NCBI GenBank assembly: GCA_037903475.1
Contig: JBAJFG010000073.1
Span: 1,674,001 to 1,738,000, forward strand
DNA: 64,000 nt
Direction: 5' to 3'
Source of the DNA: Ancylostoma caninum
Taxonomy: Eukaryota; Nematoda; Chromadorea; Rhabditida; Ancylostomatidae
Below are positions 12,789-24,810 of the stretch, piece after piece. How positions within the stretch are numbered: position 1 is the stretch's first letter; every line of letters starts with the position of its first letter. The position numbers and the translations under genes were made by a program. The notes beneath the pieces are model-generated. The model was given only the letters and a program-made list of their open reading frames with translations, did not search any database and was not told the origin of the DNA.

Positions 12789-13734
12789 CTATAATACGAT
12801 TATTCTGCCAAGACATATTGCACAAACATCATTTTCACCTAACGGAACTATTCCGTGTTAGCAAATTCTATAATAGTATTCCTATGTAATTTTAATAAGG
12901 GAGGCCAGTTTAAATTGGTTCTTCTTTACACTTTCTGACAGAATAAATCAGGCCAAATTTTGCGTTGGATAAACCACAGTCCAGTAGTCGGTAGTTACCG
13001 ATTAGTGCGTCATAGGATACCTTCAACGCATTAAAATGTTGTATATAACACGTGATAAGGTAAAGGGTAGATGATGGATGATGATGAGTTATTGATATAC
13101 CATCGAAGTGGGCGCGCTGGATGAGAGACGTGAGGAAGCAGCTTTCACTGTCGTGACGTCTCGCTGAGTTCTTTTTGTGCTGCACTGCTGCGTCCCTCCG
13201 CCTCCTGTAATCACCACCGTTCATCTCTTTATCTATCGTTCCCCAGCCGCTATTGATCAAATATTTTTCTAATTATACTTTCTTCTTTTATAGTATAGGT
13301 GATGCTGTCATAATTTTGAGCTCGCTGACATCGTCGAAATAAAAGTAACGTTGCATCAAAGGAAAGAAATGATGCAGAACATTCTGCAAAGTGCACTAAG
13401 AGTATTTGTTGAATAAATTATCGCGAGCGGCGCAAGTGCAACGTGTTCCTACATCGCACTGTTCCTATTTTGTTTACATATAACAGGGTTACATACACAG
13501 TGAAGCTGCCACGGTTCATTGACCCCTCCTCATGGCGTATTGTTATCTGTTCCAACCCTATTTTCGTAGATTAAGCCTGGTTTTGGTCGCTTCTGGCTGG
13601 ATCCCAGCTTTACCAGCACGGCTAAACTTGTACCGTTGAGCATGGTCTGCAGGAAAAATTTTTTGCAAATGTCACTGCTACCTGTCAGAACCCTTCCCGA
13701 TCCAAATAAAGGATAATGTGGTGGGAGTTGATCA
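12789..13734. other. Intergenic, no gene seen
   Basis: Nothing recognisable. The minus-strand open frame at 13530-13781 ends inside the family A copy and has no known domain. Confidence 0.45.
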
Positions 13735-13856
13735 GGGCCTGGATGCGTCATTGAGATTACCTGAGGTAAATACGTCAACATTCCGGAAATTCAGCCATCA
13801 TGAGTATGGACGCCAACACGTTTACCCTGGGTAATCTCAATGATGCACCCAGGCCC
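13735..13856. mobile_element. Family A inverted-repeat element
   Basis: Left end GGGCCTGGATGCGTCATTGA then GATTACC; right end GGTAATCTCAATGATGCACC then CAGGCCC. The arms are complementary over roughly 40 bp, and the full element is about 122 bp. The GGGTAA/TTACCC core is shared with the copies at 33193, 42439, 52657 and 55081. Confidence 0.75.
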
Positions 13857-14451
13857 GGTCTCTATGGTGGATCGCGCCACGCATTTAACTTCAGTTCGAA
13901 ATCTTAGAAGCTTTTCTCTTTAGTCGTGTCAATCACCCTATCTAAATGATCGTTGAATTCAAAATAGGACAAGTCATTTTCACCTTTTGTTTTTTTTTTA
14001 GAAAGAGAAAACAACCTGGGCTGGGATTCATGGAACGATAATCCTATATTTCAATTTAGGATCTGATGCTTGTTTTGGTTTCATGCATCTATCTTACTTC
14101 TTATTAATTGGCAGTTCATGTGTGTGTGTGTGTGCGTGTGTGCACGAGAACCAGCCATCAGAAATGAAAAATACCTACACCATCGTGTTCAGCGCGTCGA
14201 ATTATGTACGAAAATGTGGTAAATTTTGATTTCTACCTTGATTTACAGGAGTTTCGGGCCACTTTTGTCATGTTCAGACATGTTAATGGCCAACAGTTGT
14301 TATGATCACGGTCGGAATGAATGAGATAGGCTTTTGATTACAGGACCGTATAAAAGAAAAGAGAAGGGTAGGACACCTCTATAACGAAGAGGAGGAACCA
14401 GGCGAACGAGGGATGACCCGGATGAGGGTTACGTCTTAGTGTAGTGTTAGA
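13857..14451. other. Intergenic with a (TG)n microsatellite
   Basis: A (TG)n tract interrupted by CG lies at about 14115-14141. No gene seen. Confidence 0.6.
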
Positions 14452-14962
14452 GGTGGGCTGACGGTGTGATAAGGATGCTCCGGTGTCCAGAAGCGCGGAA
14501 ACGCCTGGAAAAACGTCCGGAGTCAGGTCCAACGGTGTGATAAGTGTGCGCCGGCGTCCAAAAGTGGGGAGTGGGAAGAACCCGGAGTCGGGTCCAACGG
14601 TGTGATAAGGGTGCGCCGGCGTCCAAAAGTGGAAAAACGACTGGAGTCGGTCCAACGGTGTGATAAGGGTGCGCCGGCGTCCAAAAGTGGGAAAACGCCT
14701 GGAGTCGGTCCAACGGTGTGATAAGGGTGCGCCGGCGTCCAAAAGTGGGAAAACGCCTGGAGTCGGGTCCAACGGGATGATGTGGGTGCGCCGGCGCTCA
14801 AAAGCGGAGAAACGCCTGGAGTCGGGTCTAACGGCGTGATAAGGGTGCTCCGGCGTCCAAAAGTGGGAAAACGCCTGAAGTCGGGTCCAACGGTGTGATA
14901 AGGGTGTACACGGGTTCCAAAGTGGAGGAACCTCTGGAGACAGGTCCCAACGGTGATAACGG
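14452..14962. repeat. Minisatellite, 8-9 units of 58-59 bp
   Basis: The anchor GGTCCAACGG (or a close variant) recurs at 14526, 14591, 14649, 14707, 14766, 14825, 14884 and 14943, a spacing of 65, 58, 58, 59, 59, 59 and 59 bp. Each unit contains GTGTGATAAGGGTGCGCCGG and AAAGTGGGAAAACGCCTGGA. Because the period is not a multiple of three and the array lacks stops on the minus strand, all three minus frames are open; the resulting TPAHPYHTVGP-like peptides look artefactual. There is no sign of a start, splice sites or a conserved domain. Confidence 0.9.
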
Positions 14963-15204
14963 TGCACCGTTGCTCAGGTCCGATCCAAGTTTGCAATTAC
15001 TCGGTCAGTTTTTAATATTTACGTTCACCACAGCGAACCAAAATGCTTTACCACAAATTATTGGAAAGGAGCTGTCCATAGTGGGTCAGTGGTTCCATGA
15101 ACTGCGGTAAAGAATACTTCTCTGTGGATAGTGTTTGTTCATCCTCCTGCACAAATCATATCTGAGGACAATGAAAATATGCGAGCGAAGCGAACACGAA
15201 AAGA

Positions 15205-15240
15205 AGCCTGAGAGTCCGGCGTTGGCCGGACGATCAGGCT
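15205..15240. repeat. GC-rich hairpin
   Basis: AGCCTGA, GA, GTCCGGC, then GTTG, then GCCGGAC, GA, TCAGGCT: two perfect 7-bp stems separated by a symmetrical GA/GA internal loop. Tandem GA mismatches can form stable sheared pairs in RNA. No gene context supports an RNA gene call. Confidence 0.6.
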
Positions 15241-15274
15241 GGTCTATCCTTATACGAAAACAAAGCTATATTAT

Positions 15275-15323
15275 AAGTTTCCTCCTGCGCTCGTCATTAA
15301 GGTAAAGGAAACTTATAATGTGT
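15275..15323. repeat. 13-bp inverted repeat around a 24-base spacer
   Basis: ATTATAAGTTTCC and GGAAACTTATAAT are perfect complements. Together with the hairpin 40 bp upstream it may be part of one small foldback element. Confidence 0.55.
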
Positions 15324-15765
15324 AATGAGAATTTTAAGGCAAGCAAATCAACTTTTGTCCCCTGCGTTGCTTAGCCCTCATTATCCGTAGTTCGTCGGCA
15401 ATATTTTTGTGTCCTTAGGCGTACAAGGATGTGCCTCCTCTTGGCACTTTTGTTGTTTTTTTTTTGTCTGACATATGTTCAGGTATAGAAAATATGTAAG
15501 CAGATGTATACATTCAATCAAATCAATGAGGTTCAACGAGGTAGAACGGCTTCGTATCCGCACAAGTGATTACATTTCAAGCATCTGAAGTGCGCCTACG
15601 CCCTGACCACGTGTTGGGATGAAAGGCAATAATGTCCGTTATACATTGGCGGCTATCAATTTTCCCTTTTTTCGCATGTCTGCCTGAAAAATGAAACATA
15701 CAATCGATGTACGTCTAGCGGCTCGTTTCTTGTCCAGCGCAGCGGTTCACAATAGTATAGCCGAT

Positions 15766-16193
15766 TTTAAAGGCAGGGGTCCACCTCGTTCCGCCTGTTG
15801 GAAGTATCAGCATATCCTAAACCTTCTCGGCATGTTGATCCCACATACGTACATCAACAGGCTCAAAAGCGACGAAGGCCTCATTTTTGAAAGGGTCGAA
15901 TTGGCTACACTTTTGGAGCCCGGAGGCGGATCGCTCCAAATTTCGATCGCTGTGCTGGCTGCCTGCCAGGCTGCAACGTTGGCTATCGAGTCGTAGCATG
16001 TCCAACCGATAGCATCAACGGCTTCACACGTCAACTCGGGTTAGCAAACTGTTACAGACCCCTTAGCGGAAGACTGGTTTAAAGACTGTTTTGAGACAAT
16101 TCTTGTATAGCGCTGGAATCAGCATGTTGAGGAGATGCAGAATCTGCCATTAGCTCAACCACGAGAATGAGGTGGACCCCTGCCTTTAAGAGC
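15766..16193. mobile_element. Foldback element with AAAGGCAGGGGTCCACCTC ends
   Basis: AAAGGCAGGGGTCCACCTCG near 15770-15789 is complementary to AATGAGGTGGACCCCTGCCT near 16167-16186. Weaker pairing continues inward (CATGTTGATC against GATTCCAGC-type sequence). The open frames in between (15691-15996 + and 15807-16034 -) lie mostly inside the element and show no known domain. Confidence 0.55.
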
Positions 16194-16204
16194 AAAGGTG
16201 GTTG

Positions 16205-18790
16205 AGAATTCGTGCCTATTGCCTGGTTTCTCTCCGCTGGCGCTCTGAATACCGCTCACTTTCTCACTTCTCTGCATCTCTAATATCTCTCCAACTGTCT
16301 TTCCTTCTGAAACAAATCGTACATTTGCGAACTGACCTCAGAATTTATTGTGTGTGGTAGCTCTTTTTCCAAAGCCGATAACATAATCAAAACGGGGAAT
16401 TATGAAATATCGGCAGTCGTAATACTATATACGATGGCCTATTTTTCTAGAAATTCAAATCTCATATTCGGAATTTAACTCCACTTTTACTGCAGATTAA
16501 TGAATTTCGCTAATTCGTCCTCCTTCTCTCATTTCCAGGTCATACACGTCTTAGTTTAGAAGTAATCACACGTCATATAAAGTAGAAGAATCCTTGAAGG
16601 TAAAAAAAGGGTTGTGGTTTTCCAAGGATTTTTGAAGACTTTCCAGAGAAGAAACACTTTTGAGTCACTTTCATCCCGGTTTTATGCAGCTGAAAAGCAA
16701 TGTGGCATGGAGCAGTTGAAACCAAATACAAATAATTTTCATGCGTAGACCATACCTATGCAAAAATCTTTCTGATGACTGTTCAGCAAAAACCGCCATT
16801 GAAATGTTGGATGATAAAAACTGAAAAAAATTAAATAAAAATAAAAAATAAAAATAAAGATAAAAATTACACGATATCGTTATCAGTTTCCGGTTTCAAT
16901 TTGTTTATTAAATGCAGTGTCTAGCCTCAGATTCGATTCGTTCTCGTCTGGAAAGATGGATACCAGTAGTAGTGGTGGTCAGACACGCAGATCAGAAGGT
17001 GGACACGTTTCATAGCATTTCTTTAGGAAAAAAGACCTTTTCATTTCTGGAGAGTCGGAGGTACTTGTTGCGACAGCTGCCACAAGGAGTCCCACTCCCA
17101 ACACGTTAGACCTTATGGATCGATAGCAGTCACCTTGTGTTCTCCAAGAATAAGGGGCTCAAAAAGGGTTCCCGGCACCTTTTTGAGGAAATATTTATAT
17201 CATTGTGATCGGCGTTCTCAAAATTGATGGTGTCGAAACCACAAAATTGGCTCTGAAGTGAAACACTGTCTTAATTCACAAAGCGAAAACCTTTCGTCTA
17301 ATGGACAGAATCCAATTGTCATGCGATCCTGGGAAGTCCAGTTCGGGGCTTTCAAATCTGCTTCTGTATGCTTCCGGATGTAAATATTCGATTCTTGATG
17401 TGGGTATTTCTGTAAAATAATGGTGTACGCTTCGTGCCAGATAATACAAGTTTCCGTATTTTCCTCTATTTGATGTAAAATAGAGGCTTAAATGAGTTGG
17501 ATATTCAAAAACCTTCTCTGTATTCATATCTATTCACTTTATTAAATCATATAGTATGGTTGCGTTTATACTTCATGGCGAACATCTTGCCATGGAAATT
17601 GTTTGGAAGCGATTGGGTCCCGTGTGAAAATCATCTTCTATTCTTGTGACCTGACACCTTAGATCCGCATCTCATGCTGTTTATACTCCTCTCTTCGAAA
17701 ATCGTGATGGGCGAAATTCGCGTTGGCTCAGTACTCTACTCTACTCACAATTCGATGTTTCTGTCCACACTTGATAGATATTAAAAGGCGCGTGTCATCA
17801 TCGCTATCTATCGCGTCACTTATGTTGTAGCCGCCATCGTGACGCCATCACCTTGCGATGGAGTGTAACCTAGAATCTCTAATGAGTGGATGGCTCCCGT
17901 TGGATTGAGATTTTAGTGCTTGTAAGCATACACATGTGAATGGGTATTTTCTGCTTGTTTAGGTATGTAACGCATCTGTTAGGCATCCAGCGAAAGGAAA
18001 AAAAATCCATGAAGTGAATGGTTTTTAGGGCCAGGATTCACTATACGATAACCGAGCAAATCAACGATCGTTATCATGACTGGGTATTCTATGGACTACT
18101 AAGTGCTAAGATGCGCAAGGCGCAGAAATTAGCCTTTCAGTCTGACTTTGCTTAGTTATGCGTTCATGAATCCTAACCCAAGCTATCACTCATTTTCACT
18201 CTCATTTTCAATCTAACTCATGCGTTTCCGCCTACTTACAAGAGAAGGATACTTGGTCAGTGTGGCGAGGTATATATAGCTCAGTGGCGGACGCAGAAAG
18301 TGGGCGGGAGGGGGGAAGCGAGGGAAAAAAGTGGGGTCTACGCCGCTTTGAGGATCCAGATGAAATTAAAATTGATAAAAATATTAATTATAGTAGTAAA
18401 TAACAAATAAAAATTATACTAAAAATAATAATAAAAATGAACAATTGAAAATGAACTTATACAAGATTTTTATTTGTAATGTAGAGTAATTTCAAAAATT
18501 TGGCGCCCTCTCCCTCCCGCCCCCCCCCCCTGCGTTCGCCACTACTACAGCCTCATGCAGCTTGCGATGCTGATTTGAAATCCGTTCTCAAAATCGGCCA
18601 AACTGATTCCTATGATGAGTTATATGCACTCGTGCTGCTATTGTGCAATCAGTGAGATTAGTATAGTGCTTTTCACCACTGACAATAGTTGGGAAGACAG
18701 CAGAGAAATAAAGAACGCGGGAAAGTGTGCAGCAGTTGGAGAGGAATGAGAGAAAAGCAGGCTGTTCGCACGCTTACTCAACTATCGTCG
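16205..18790. mobile_element. Possible family D element with degraded left end
   Basis: The left side, GTGGTTGAGAATTCGTGCC (about 16198) followed by CTCTCCAACTGTCTTTCC, resembles the reverse complement of the right side, which ends CTCAACTATCGTCG at 18777-18790 and is preceded by GTGTGCAGCAGTTGGAGAGG. A family C copy (18282-18544) is inserted within it. The interior has no coding sequence I recognise. Boundaries are uncertain. Confidence 0.3.
18282..18544 (-). mobile_element. Family C hAT-like non-autonomous element, copy 2 (inverted)
   Basis: Starts CAGTGGCGGACGCAGAAAGT and ends TGCGTTCGCCACTA. It is the reverse complement of copies 1 and 3: the TGGGCGGGAG and GTGGGGTCTACGCCGC blocks come first. 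The target duplication is poorly kept (TATAGCT against TACAGCC), suggesting an older insertion. Confidence 0.8.
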
Positions 18791-21120
18791 CATTTGGAGC
18801 AGAAAATATAATGACGGACAGCTCGGTGCAAAAAAAGTTCTTCTTTCTTCAGACAGGCAATCGCATGTTCGAAATTCGCCGAAGATTAACACACACTGGT
18901 CAAAACATCGGAGCTTGTTAAAAGAGATTACCAAATGGAGAATATCTCTACCTAACTGTACCAAAAATGGGCATAACTACTGTGAATAACCTTACTCTGA
19001 ATGGCCACGCGGACCAAGTATCTTTCCATTGTTAGATTTATAGTCGATGACTCCTGGGAAGTTTGTTTTCGCTTCTCATCCATAACGCGGCATAGCTGTC
19101 GTTACAAAGGAAGTTCCATTAGATAAACGCGAATCTGAGTGCACCTCGATGAAAAAAAAATAGTGCACGTCACGGCGGTTTGTCAGAAAAATCGGCGATG
19201 AGCAGCTTGACAAGAGAATCGTTGCACCCAGGTCAGGTTTTGATTAAATTTCTTGGAAAAAAAGAGGGAAGAAAGCATTGAGCTAAACAACAAAGCATCA
19301 TCTTAAGAGGTACGTATGGGATTTTGAATTATGTATAAAGTTCAGTTCGAAAGAAATTTAAATTTCATAGGAAAATGTGTAAGAATTCAGGAAATTTTCC
19401 AGGGATGAAATGTTCCGACAAAACCAAAAAATGTAGAGCGTTATATCAGGAGATAGGGATGCGTCCATGCTCTGTGGCAAAGAATAAAAGAGACTGGAAC
19501 TAAACAGTAAACACTAACACTCACATTAAAACTAAAAGTGGACGCTCATGGGTAGCCAAGGGAATTTGTAATGGTAAAAAAGTCCTAAAAATTTGACCAC
19601 TCGTGGTCCCGCCTAGTACGGTATACTGGTGGGGTTACATTTTATCAGCAAGGTTTATCCGAACTTGCAACATCGTCTCACAAGCAGTTTTTGCATCTTT
19701 TGTCTTTAAGGTTTTGAATAGTAAATTTGATAACAAAGTTTTCTCAAATTTTTAAGTACAATAAAGGAATGTTTTTTTAAAATTTTTTTTTACCTCAAAC
19801 GACCTAGTATAATATTTACAGTTAAACGTACTGTTAACACCAAAGCACTAGAAAAGATGCACAGGATCGGACGTGTGCGTTAAATTCTAGGTGACCTAAC
19901 CTGCATGTTTCCCGGGTAACTGCGAGCTTACCCGAAGCTCTGCAAGTGCACGACCACATGATTCTCGATGGTGCTATGCTCTTCAATGCTTTTCAATATA
20001 AAACTGATGTCTGATGTGACAGCTTTATTGCATTTCTGATGCCTGGTGCATCCGCCTGGAACGTACCAATCGCCTCTGCAGCATTCGCTGGTGCAAATTC
20101 TTTGCTTATAAGTTGTTTTGATCAGTTATTTTGAAGGAAAAAAAGCTTTTTTTTAGATCGAGATTGTTTGTGGTTTATAGGCACATAGCTTATAAGGAAT
20201 AAACCGGCGTATGTAGAATCAAGAACAGTAAGCTCTGGCATAGAAACAGTGTCTCAAGTCTCATCTCCGACATTTTCATTGCAGAATGCTTCGGATTCTT
20301 TGAATTTCAAATATTCGGATTTCATGTGAATCTATAAAATTTATAAGGAAGACATTCCTTGCCGTTAAAAATACTTAATAAGTCTACTCAATTTTCACCG
20401 CTTCTAAATAATTCCATTGTACCTGGCATCACATAAAACCTTAGAAATTCAGTTGAATTAACTGATAATTTAGAAGTCGTTGCAGACATCTGAGCACGTG
20501 TAAAAGAGCCCTACAGCACTCCTTACCCTCCTTTAAGGGATGTATCGTTCTTTTTTGTTCGAACATTACAGTTTGTGAATTGATCGGAATCCAATATTCG
20601 AAGTGGATAATATCAGGTACGTCGCTCAGTCCTGATTTCAAATCTCTTCATCTAGACATCTCTCAATCTCATCATCCACCGCCGAAAATTTCGTTTTTCC
20701 GGGACTTTCTGGCGAAAATTTCGGCATGGTTTTCCCTTTTTCTTTCTTTTTCTCCATTTCAAACCCTAACAAGTTTTTGGAGGACCCAGAATAACAGGGC
20801 TACTTGAGAAGAGACTACTTCCAATGGATTCGGAGGGATCCCGATTTTTGACATTTCTAGGAGTCTTCCAGTATTCGGATGCTCCAATTTTGTTCAACAA
20901 GTTAATGATGAAGTAAATAGAAAATAAATAGAGAACAAAATTAAACATTATTATCGAAAATTCCCAAAATTTGAGTTATTCGAAACAGAGGCTATTCAAA
21001 AAATCCCATGGGGTCAATCTTGAAACGTTGTACTCCATTCGGAGTTCTGATCCTTATCAGCTCCACAACGTTGGACTCCAAAAAACACAAAAAATTTCTT
21101 CTCAATTCCCCTCGTTCCCT
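18791..21120. other. Intergenic, no gene seen
   Basis: AT-rich, with short open frames only. No repeat with recognisable ends. Confidence 0.45.
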
Positions 21121-21480
21121 CGGGTAATCCCATCATCCGCGCGTAATTCTTTCCGCTTTGCGCCTCTGCCTCTGTCTGTGTGTGTGCGTTGTGTTCGTTC
21201 GGTCAACGTTTGTGTGTTTGCTACAGTGCTATGCTGTTGATGCTCAACCGGTCTGGGGCGGTCGGTGCGTGATTACGTAGCTTGCGCGCAACGTACGCGT
21301 ACGCAAACCATCACGCTGGCGCCGCGTCCGGTGGGTGCATCGACGATAAAGCCGCTATCAGTCGCGCGAGCGTCGATGCAACGACGACGTCACGCTGTGC
21401 GACGTCGTCGTGGTCGACGCCCGCGCGGCTTCTCCGCCCGCGCGACTTTTCACTAAACGCTTTTGCAACGCCATTGAGCG
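21120..21480. other. GC-rich island with a long hairpin
   Basis: A sharp change to CpG-rich sequence in otherwise AT-rich DNA. Several frames are open because of base composition; none encodes a recognisable domain. The hairpin is listed separately. Confidence 0.55.
21365..21426. repeat. GC-rich palindrome, 11-bp perfect core stem
   Basis: ACGACGACGTC (21381-21391), loop ACGCTGTGC, GACGTCGTCGT. Pairing extends outward through GTCGA/GTCGAC and GCGCG/CGCGC with small bulges, giving an arm of about 25 bp. Confidence 0.65.
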
Positions 21481-21797
21481 TGCGATATCCTTATATGGGT
21501 GTCGAATTTCTTGGAGTGCATGCGCGTGGAAAAAAACGGCCTTCATTTTGGGTGTGTTGGCGTTCTGCGCCGCTCATTTTGTCCTTGTTTCTTCGCCCTG
21601 TTGCATCCTGGCTATACGTATTGGAATTTATTTGGATCCACGGCTGCTATGGTGGCTTGGTTATCGAATGTGACAGATTTCCAATCCAGAAAATCCTGAC
21701 CATATCCAGAATTTCGTGGCTATATTGTGAACACTATACATATTAAATTCATCTGTGAATTTTCTTGAAACACAACTACTATAGCTTACTTAAAACC

Positions 21798-21825
21798 TAC
21801 GATAGTTGAGTATTTTTGCATATTT

Positions 21826-21860
<35 letters not shown>

Positions 21861-23014
21861 CAAGTGCCACATACTTTCAAGCGCGCTTTGCTTCTTTAAT
21901 TCCTCTTAGCTATTATCCTCTGCGGAACGGACTATTGGTTTTTTTCGAGACTTTGCAATATATAGTCATATTTTTTATTAGTACAATGACCGAGCACTGC
22001 GAACGTTATGCTCGTTGTAGCATCACTATCTCTGCAACCATCACTTCCTAGGTTCCTTCTCCAAGATGAGGATGGTTTCTTGCAAAAAGATCCAAATGCG
22101 GCTCTAATCTATACAAAACATCCGAATAACCTTTTTCCAATTAGGACAAATGCATTAAATGAATCTGTTTACTATCAATTTACAATCTGTCTACTATCAA
22201 TTTTTTTCTCCACTGACAGCATGTCTATTTTTACTTTTATAGCCCCTTATTTCAACCAGAACCACACGATTTCCAATTCCCTGAGACTGACCGTTAGAAC
22301 TCCACACTCTGCCCAACGTTCTCATCCATATCGCTAATGCACCTAATAAATTCTCGTTATTTATAGCAGGAATACTCACTCCTGTCATTCATGTCTTTTA
22401 AGGTTATGCATCGTGAAAAGCATAGCCAACTGAGCGTTTATGCGCCCCATAACTCCGGGCAAATATCCGGAATCATCTTTCGCCTCCTTCTGCATCGTTT
22501 GCGGCATCCGTTCTTCTGGAGTGGAAAAAAGAAGGGAAAAGAGAAAAGAAATATGGTGTGTAGAGATGAGGTGAGCAGAAATTGGATAGGAGCAGAGAGG
22601 GGGCACTGAACGCTATTCTCTTCATGTTCCTGGATCGTAAAAAAAATGGAAAAATGTGCATTTTTTCTTCAATTGTAATAATACTTCTTCTGTGTTGTGT
22701 GCTATGGAAGAAATATCACTTACTTTTATTAAAATTCATTCCTTCAACGGACTCCCCGAACGGGAACTGAACTCTTGTTCGTTCCTTGCTTGGCAAAGAA
22801 AAGAAGATAACGGGGAAGGGGGAGGGGGAGGAAGATAGATCTCTTATTGCTGGATTATTGATTGTTCAAAGATCAATCCCTTAATTCTCCATGGTCTGTT
22901 TCACTGAGGAAGATAGTCACAGGCATGGGAGAGAGAAAAACAGCGTGAGAAAGTCCACAGGAATTGGAGAGGATGTAGAGAAAGGCAAAAAGTACGAATA
23001 CTCAACTATCGTCG
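21798..23014. mobile_element. Family D inverted-repeat element (about 1.2 kb)
   Basis: Left end TACGATAGTTGAGTATTTTT; right end AATACTCAACTATCGTCG. The inner flanks also correspond (TTGCATATTTTCTCT against the reverse complement of AGAGAAAGGCAAAAAG). A long (CT)n tract occupies 21826-21860. The open frames inside (22008-22337 and others) have no transposase motif I recognise. Confidence 0.45.
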
Positions 23015-23339
23015 CGTTTGGAAGAGAGTATACTTGCTATGACAATGAATATAATAAGTCCCAAATTTTTTAAACCCTACTGCTACTTTTTACCGACGCT
23101 TTTACCCATTCTTCTCACTCTTTAATTTCCTTGAACTCGTTCCTTCAGTAAAATGACCCAGTGAAGATTTTCAACGTTCCCTCGTTCGTTTATGGGTCAC
23201 ACAGTGATTTTTCCCTTGAAAATGTCAATATGGTGAGATTCTTGTGAGATAAAAGTCGACTGCGATGCGCCCTACCCTTTTCTCTCTCTATTTTTTTCAA
23301 TTCGGGACCTTTTCAAGATACGGTACTCATAAGTACTCA

Positions 23340-24400
23340 ATGCATGGCAGTGCAATTTCCATAAAATTCCGAAGATTCCTCGCTAGCGCGAGCGAAAAAG
23401 TGGCCTTCATATCGCTTTGGCATTCAGCGATGCCGCCCTAATTACACTTGTTTTGGCGCTTTGATCGCCGCGATTAATGATCAGTCACTCGACGTCGTCG
23501 CGACCGCCAGGATCGCGCTTAGGTAAAATGGCCTGTGATCGAAAGTGAGAATTGGTCAATCAAGGTCGCAGGCGCGACAGCTCGCCGCCGCGGGCGACAT
23601 TTTGTCGCCGCGCCTTGCTGAGCCCGAGCGACCGATCTCGACTAGCTGGATTACTAGTTCTGGTCCATAGTTGTTTTTGTTGCGGTAAATCTCGAGTTGA
23701 TTGCGTCTATCCCTCCTACCCCCGTGCTCGCTGCTATAAAAACGGGGGAAAACCCGTGGTAGCACGAGTTTTCCCCCGTGGCGCAACTCAAGGTCCGTAG
23801 CTAGCAATCGCCAGCGGTGGTCGCTGAGAACGTGCGACGTTTTTTGCAGTAGCAAATCACGACTTGCTGCTATTGTGCGACACGCGTTCACGACGACGAT
23901 GACGCAAGAACGGGTTGCTTCACCGAATCGGGCAATGTCTTCTCGAACATTCCTCGCAAACCTTACCGTTAGAACCTACCGCCAGTTGGCCTCAAATTTG
24001 ACTTCCGAAATTTTAAAAATCCGCAGAGGCGGTGCTGTATACTGTCTCATTTCGTTGTTCCGTTCGTTCGCAGCCGAGCTGTTGCGAAGCCGCGCTGTTA
24101 CAGCGCTGTTTTTATTCCGATTTATTACAACACCAAACGCGGGACCAGGATATGTGTGCTTTGGACGAGTTTCACTACACAATCTCGCAACGTTGATACG
24201 ACACTGTCACGAAAAACCGCCAAACTCCTAGGCCCATCGTGCGCGAGATAACGATTAGAGCGCGCAATTTTGCTTAGAGCGTCTTTTTTTCACGCGACTC
24301 TGGCTGGTCGTCGTGTGTCATTTGCAATTAGGCGTCTGTCACGTTATGGACTAGCACTCGGAATAATCGCATTTGCTTGGATTATGACTAGATTTTCGGT
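23340..24400. other. GC-rich island with hairpins, no gene established
   Basis: CpG-rich sequence with GCGACATTTTGTCGC near 23595 and the perfect hairpin at 23743-23778. The open frames at 23556-23891 (-) and 23875-24231 (+) overlap and lack domains; I do not call them genes. It could be a regulatory region, an unrecognised foldback element, or part of an unrecognised non-coding exon. Confidence 0.4.
23743..23778. repeat. Perfect 11-bp hairpin
   Basis: CGGGGGAAAAC, a 14-base loop, then GTTTTCCCCCG. Confidence 0.75.
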
Positions 24401-24694
24401 ATGTGCTTGATCAGATTGTTTCAAAAATTGTTGCGCGAACACTCTTTTTTCACGTATTTATTTTTAATTGTTTCAACTACGAGTGATTTAGACAGTCTCA
24501 TTCTTTTATTTCCAAGTGCACCGGAACACATAAAGGCTTTGTATCTAGAGGATTTTTCATCTCTCTTTTCTTCTCCTTCTGTTCCTCCCTGAAAAAGCTG
24601 AATTAATACGGTATAAATCAATTGCAATAACAGAGTTCCATAGAAATATGGAATCCCAGAGTGCAGTTATACTGAGCGTATAGCGCCCAGCGTC

Positions 24695-24810
24695 ACTCGA
24701 TCGATCCATCGATTTTGGGCGGGGCACCGGTGGCGTCGCTGCATCACGGCACAAGCCCACCACTAATCGATACGTACCAAAATCACTATTGCGCGATAGA
24801 CGGCCACTCC
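24695..24810 (+). repeat. Family I dispersed repeat block, copy 2 (diverged)
   Basis: GGCGGGGCACCGGTGGCGTCGC, then CTAATCGATACGTACCAAAATC and ATTGCGCGA. It parallels the order of motifs at 45190-45312. Confidence 0.35.

Noticed and set aside
14338..14996. Overlapping minus-strand open frames of 209, 157 and 88 codons
   Set aside because: They are produced by the 58-59-bp minisatellite in three frames at once; none has a start context, splice sites or a domain.
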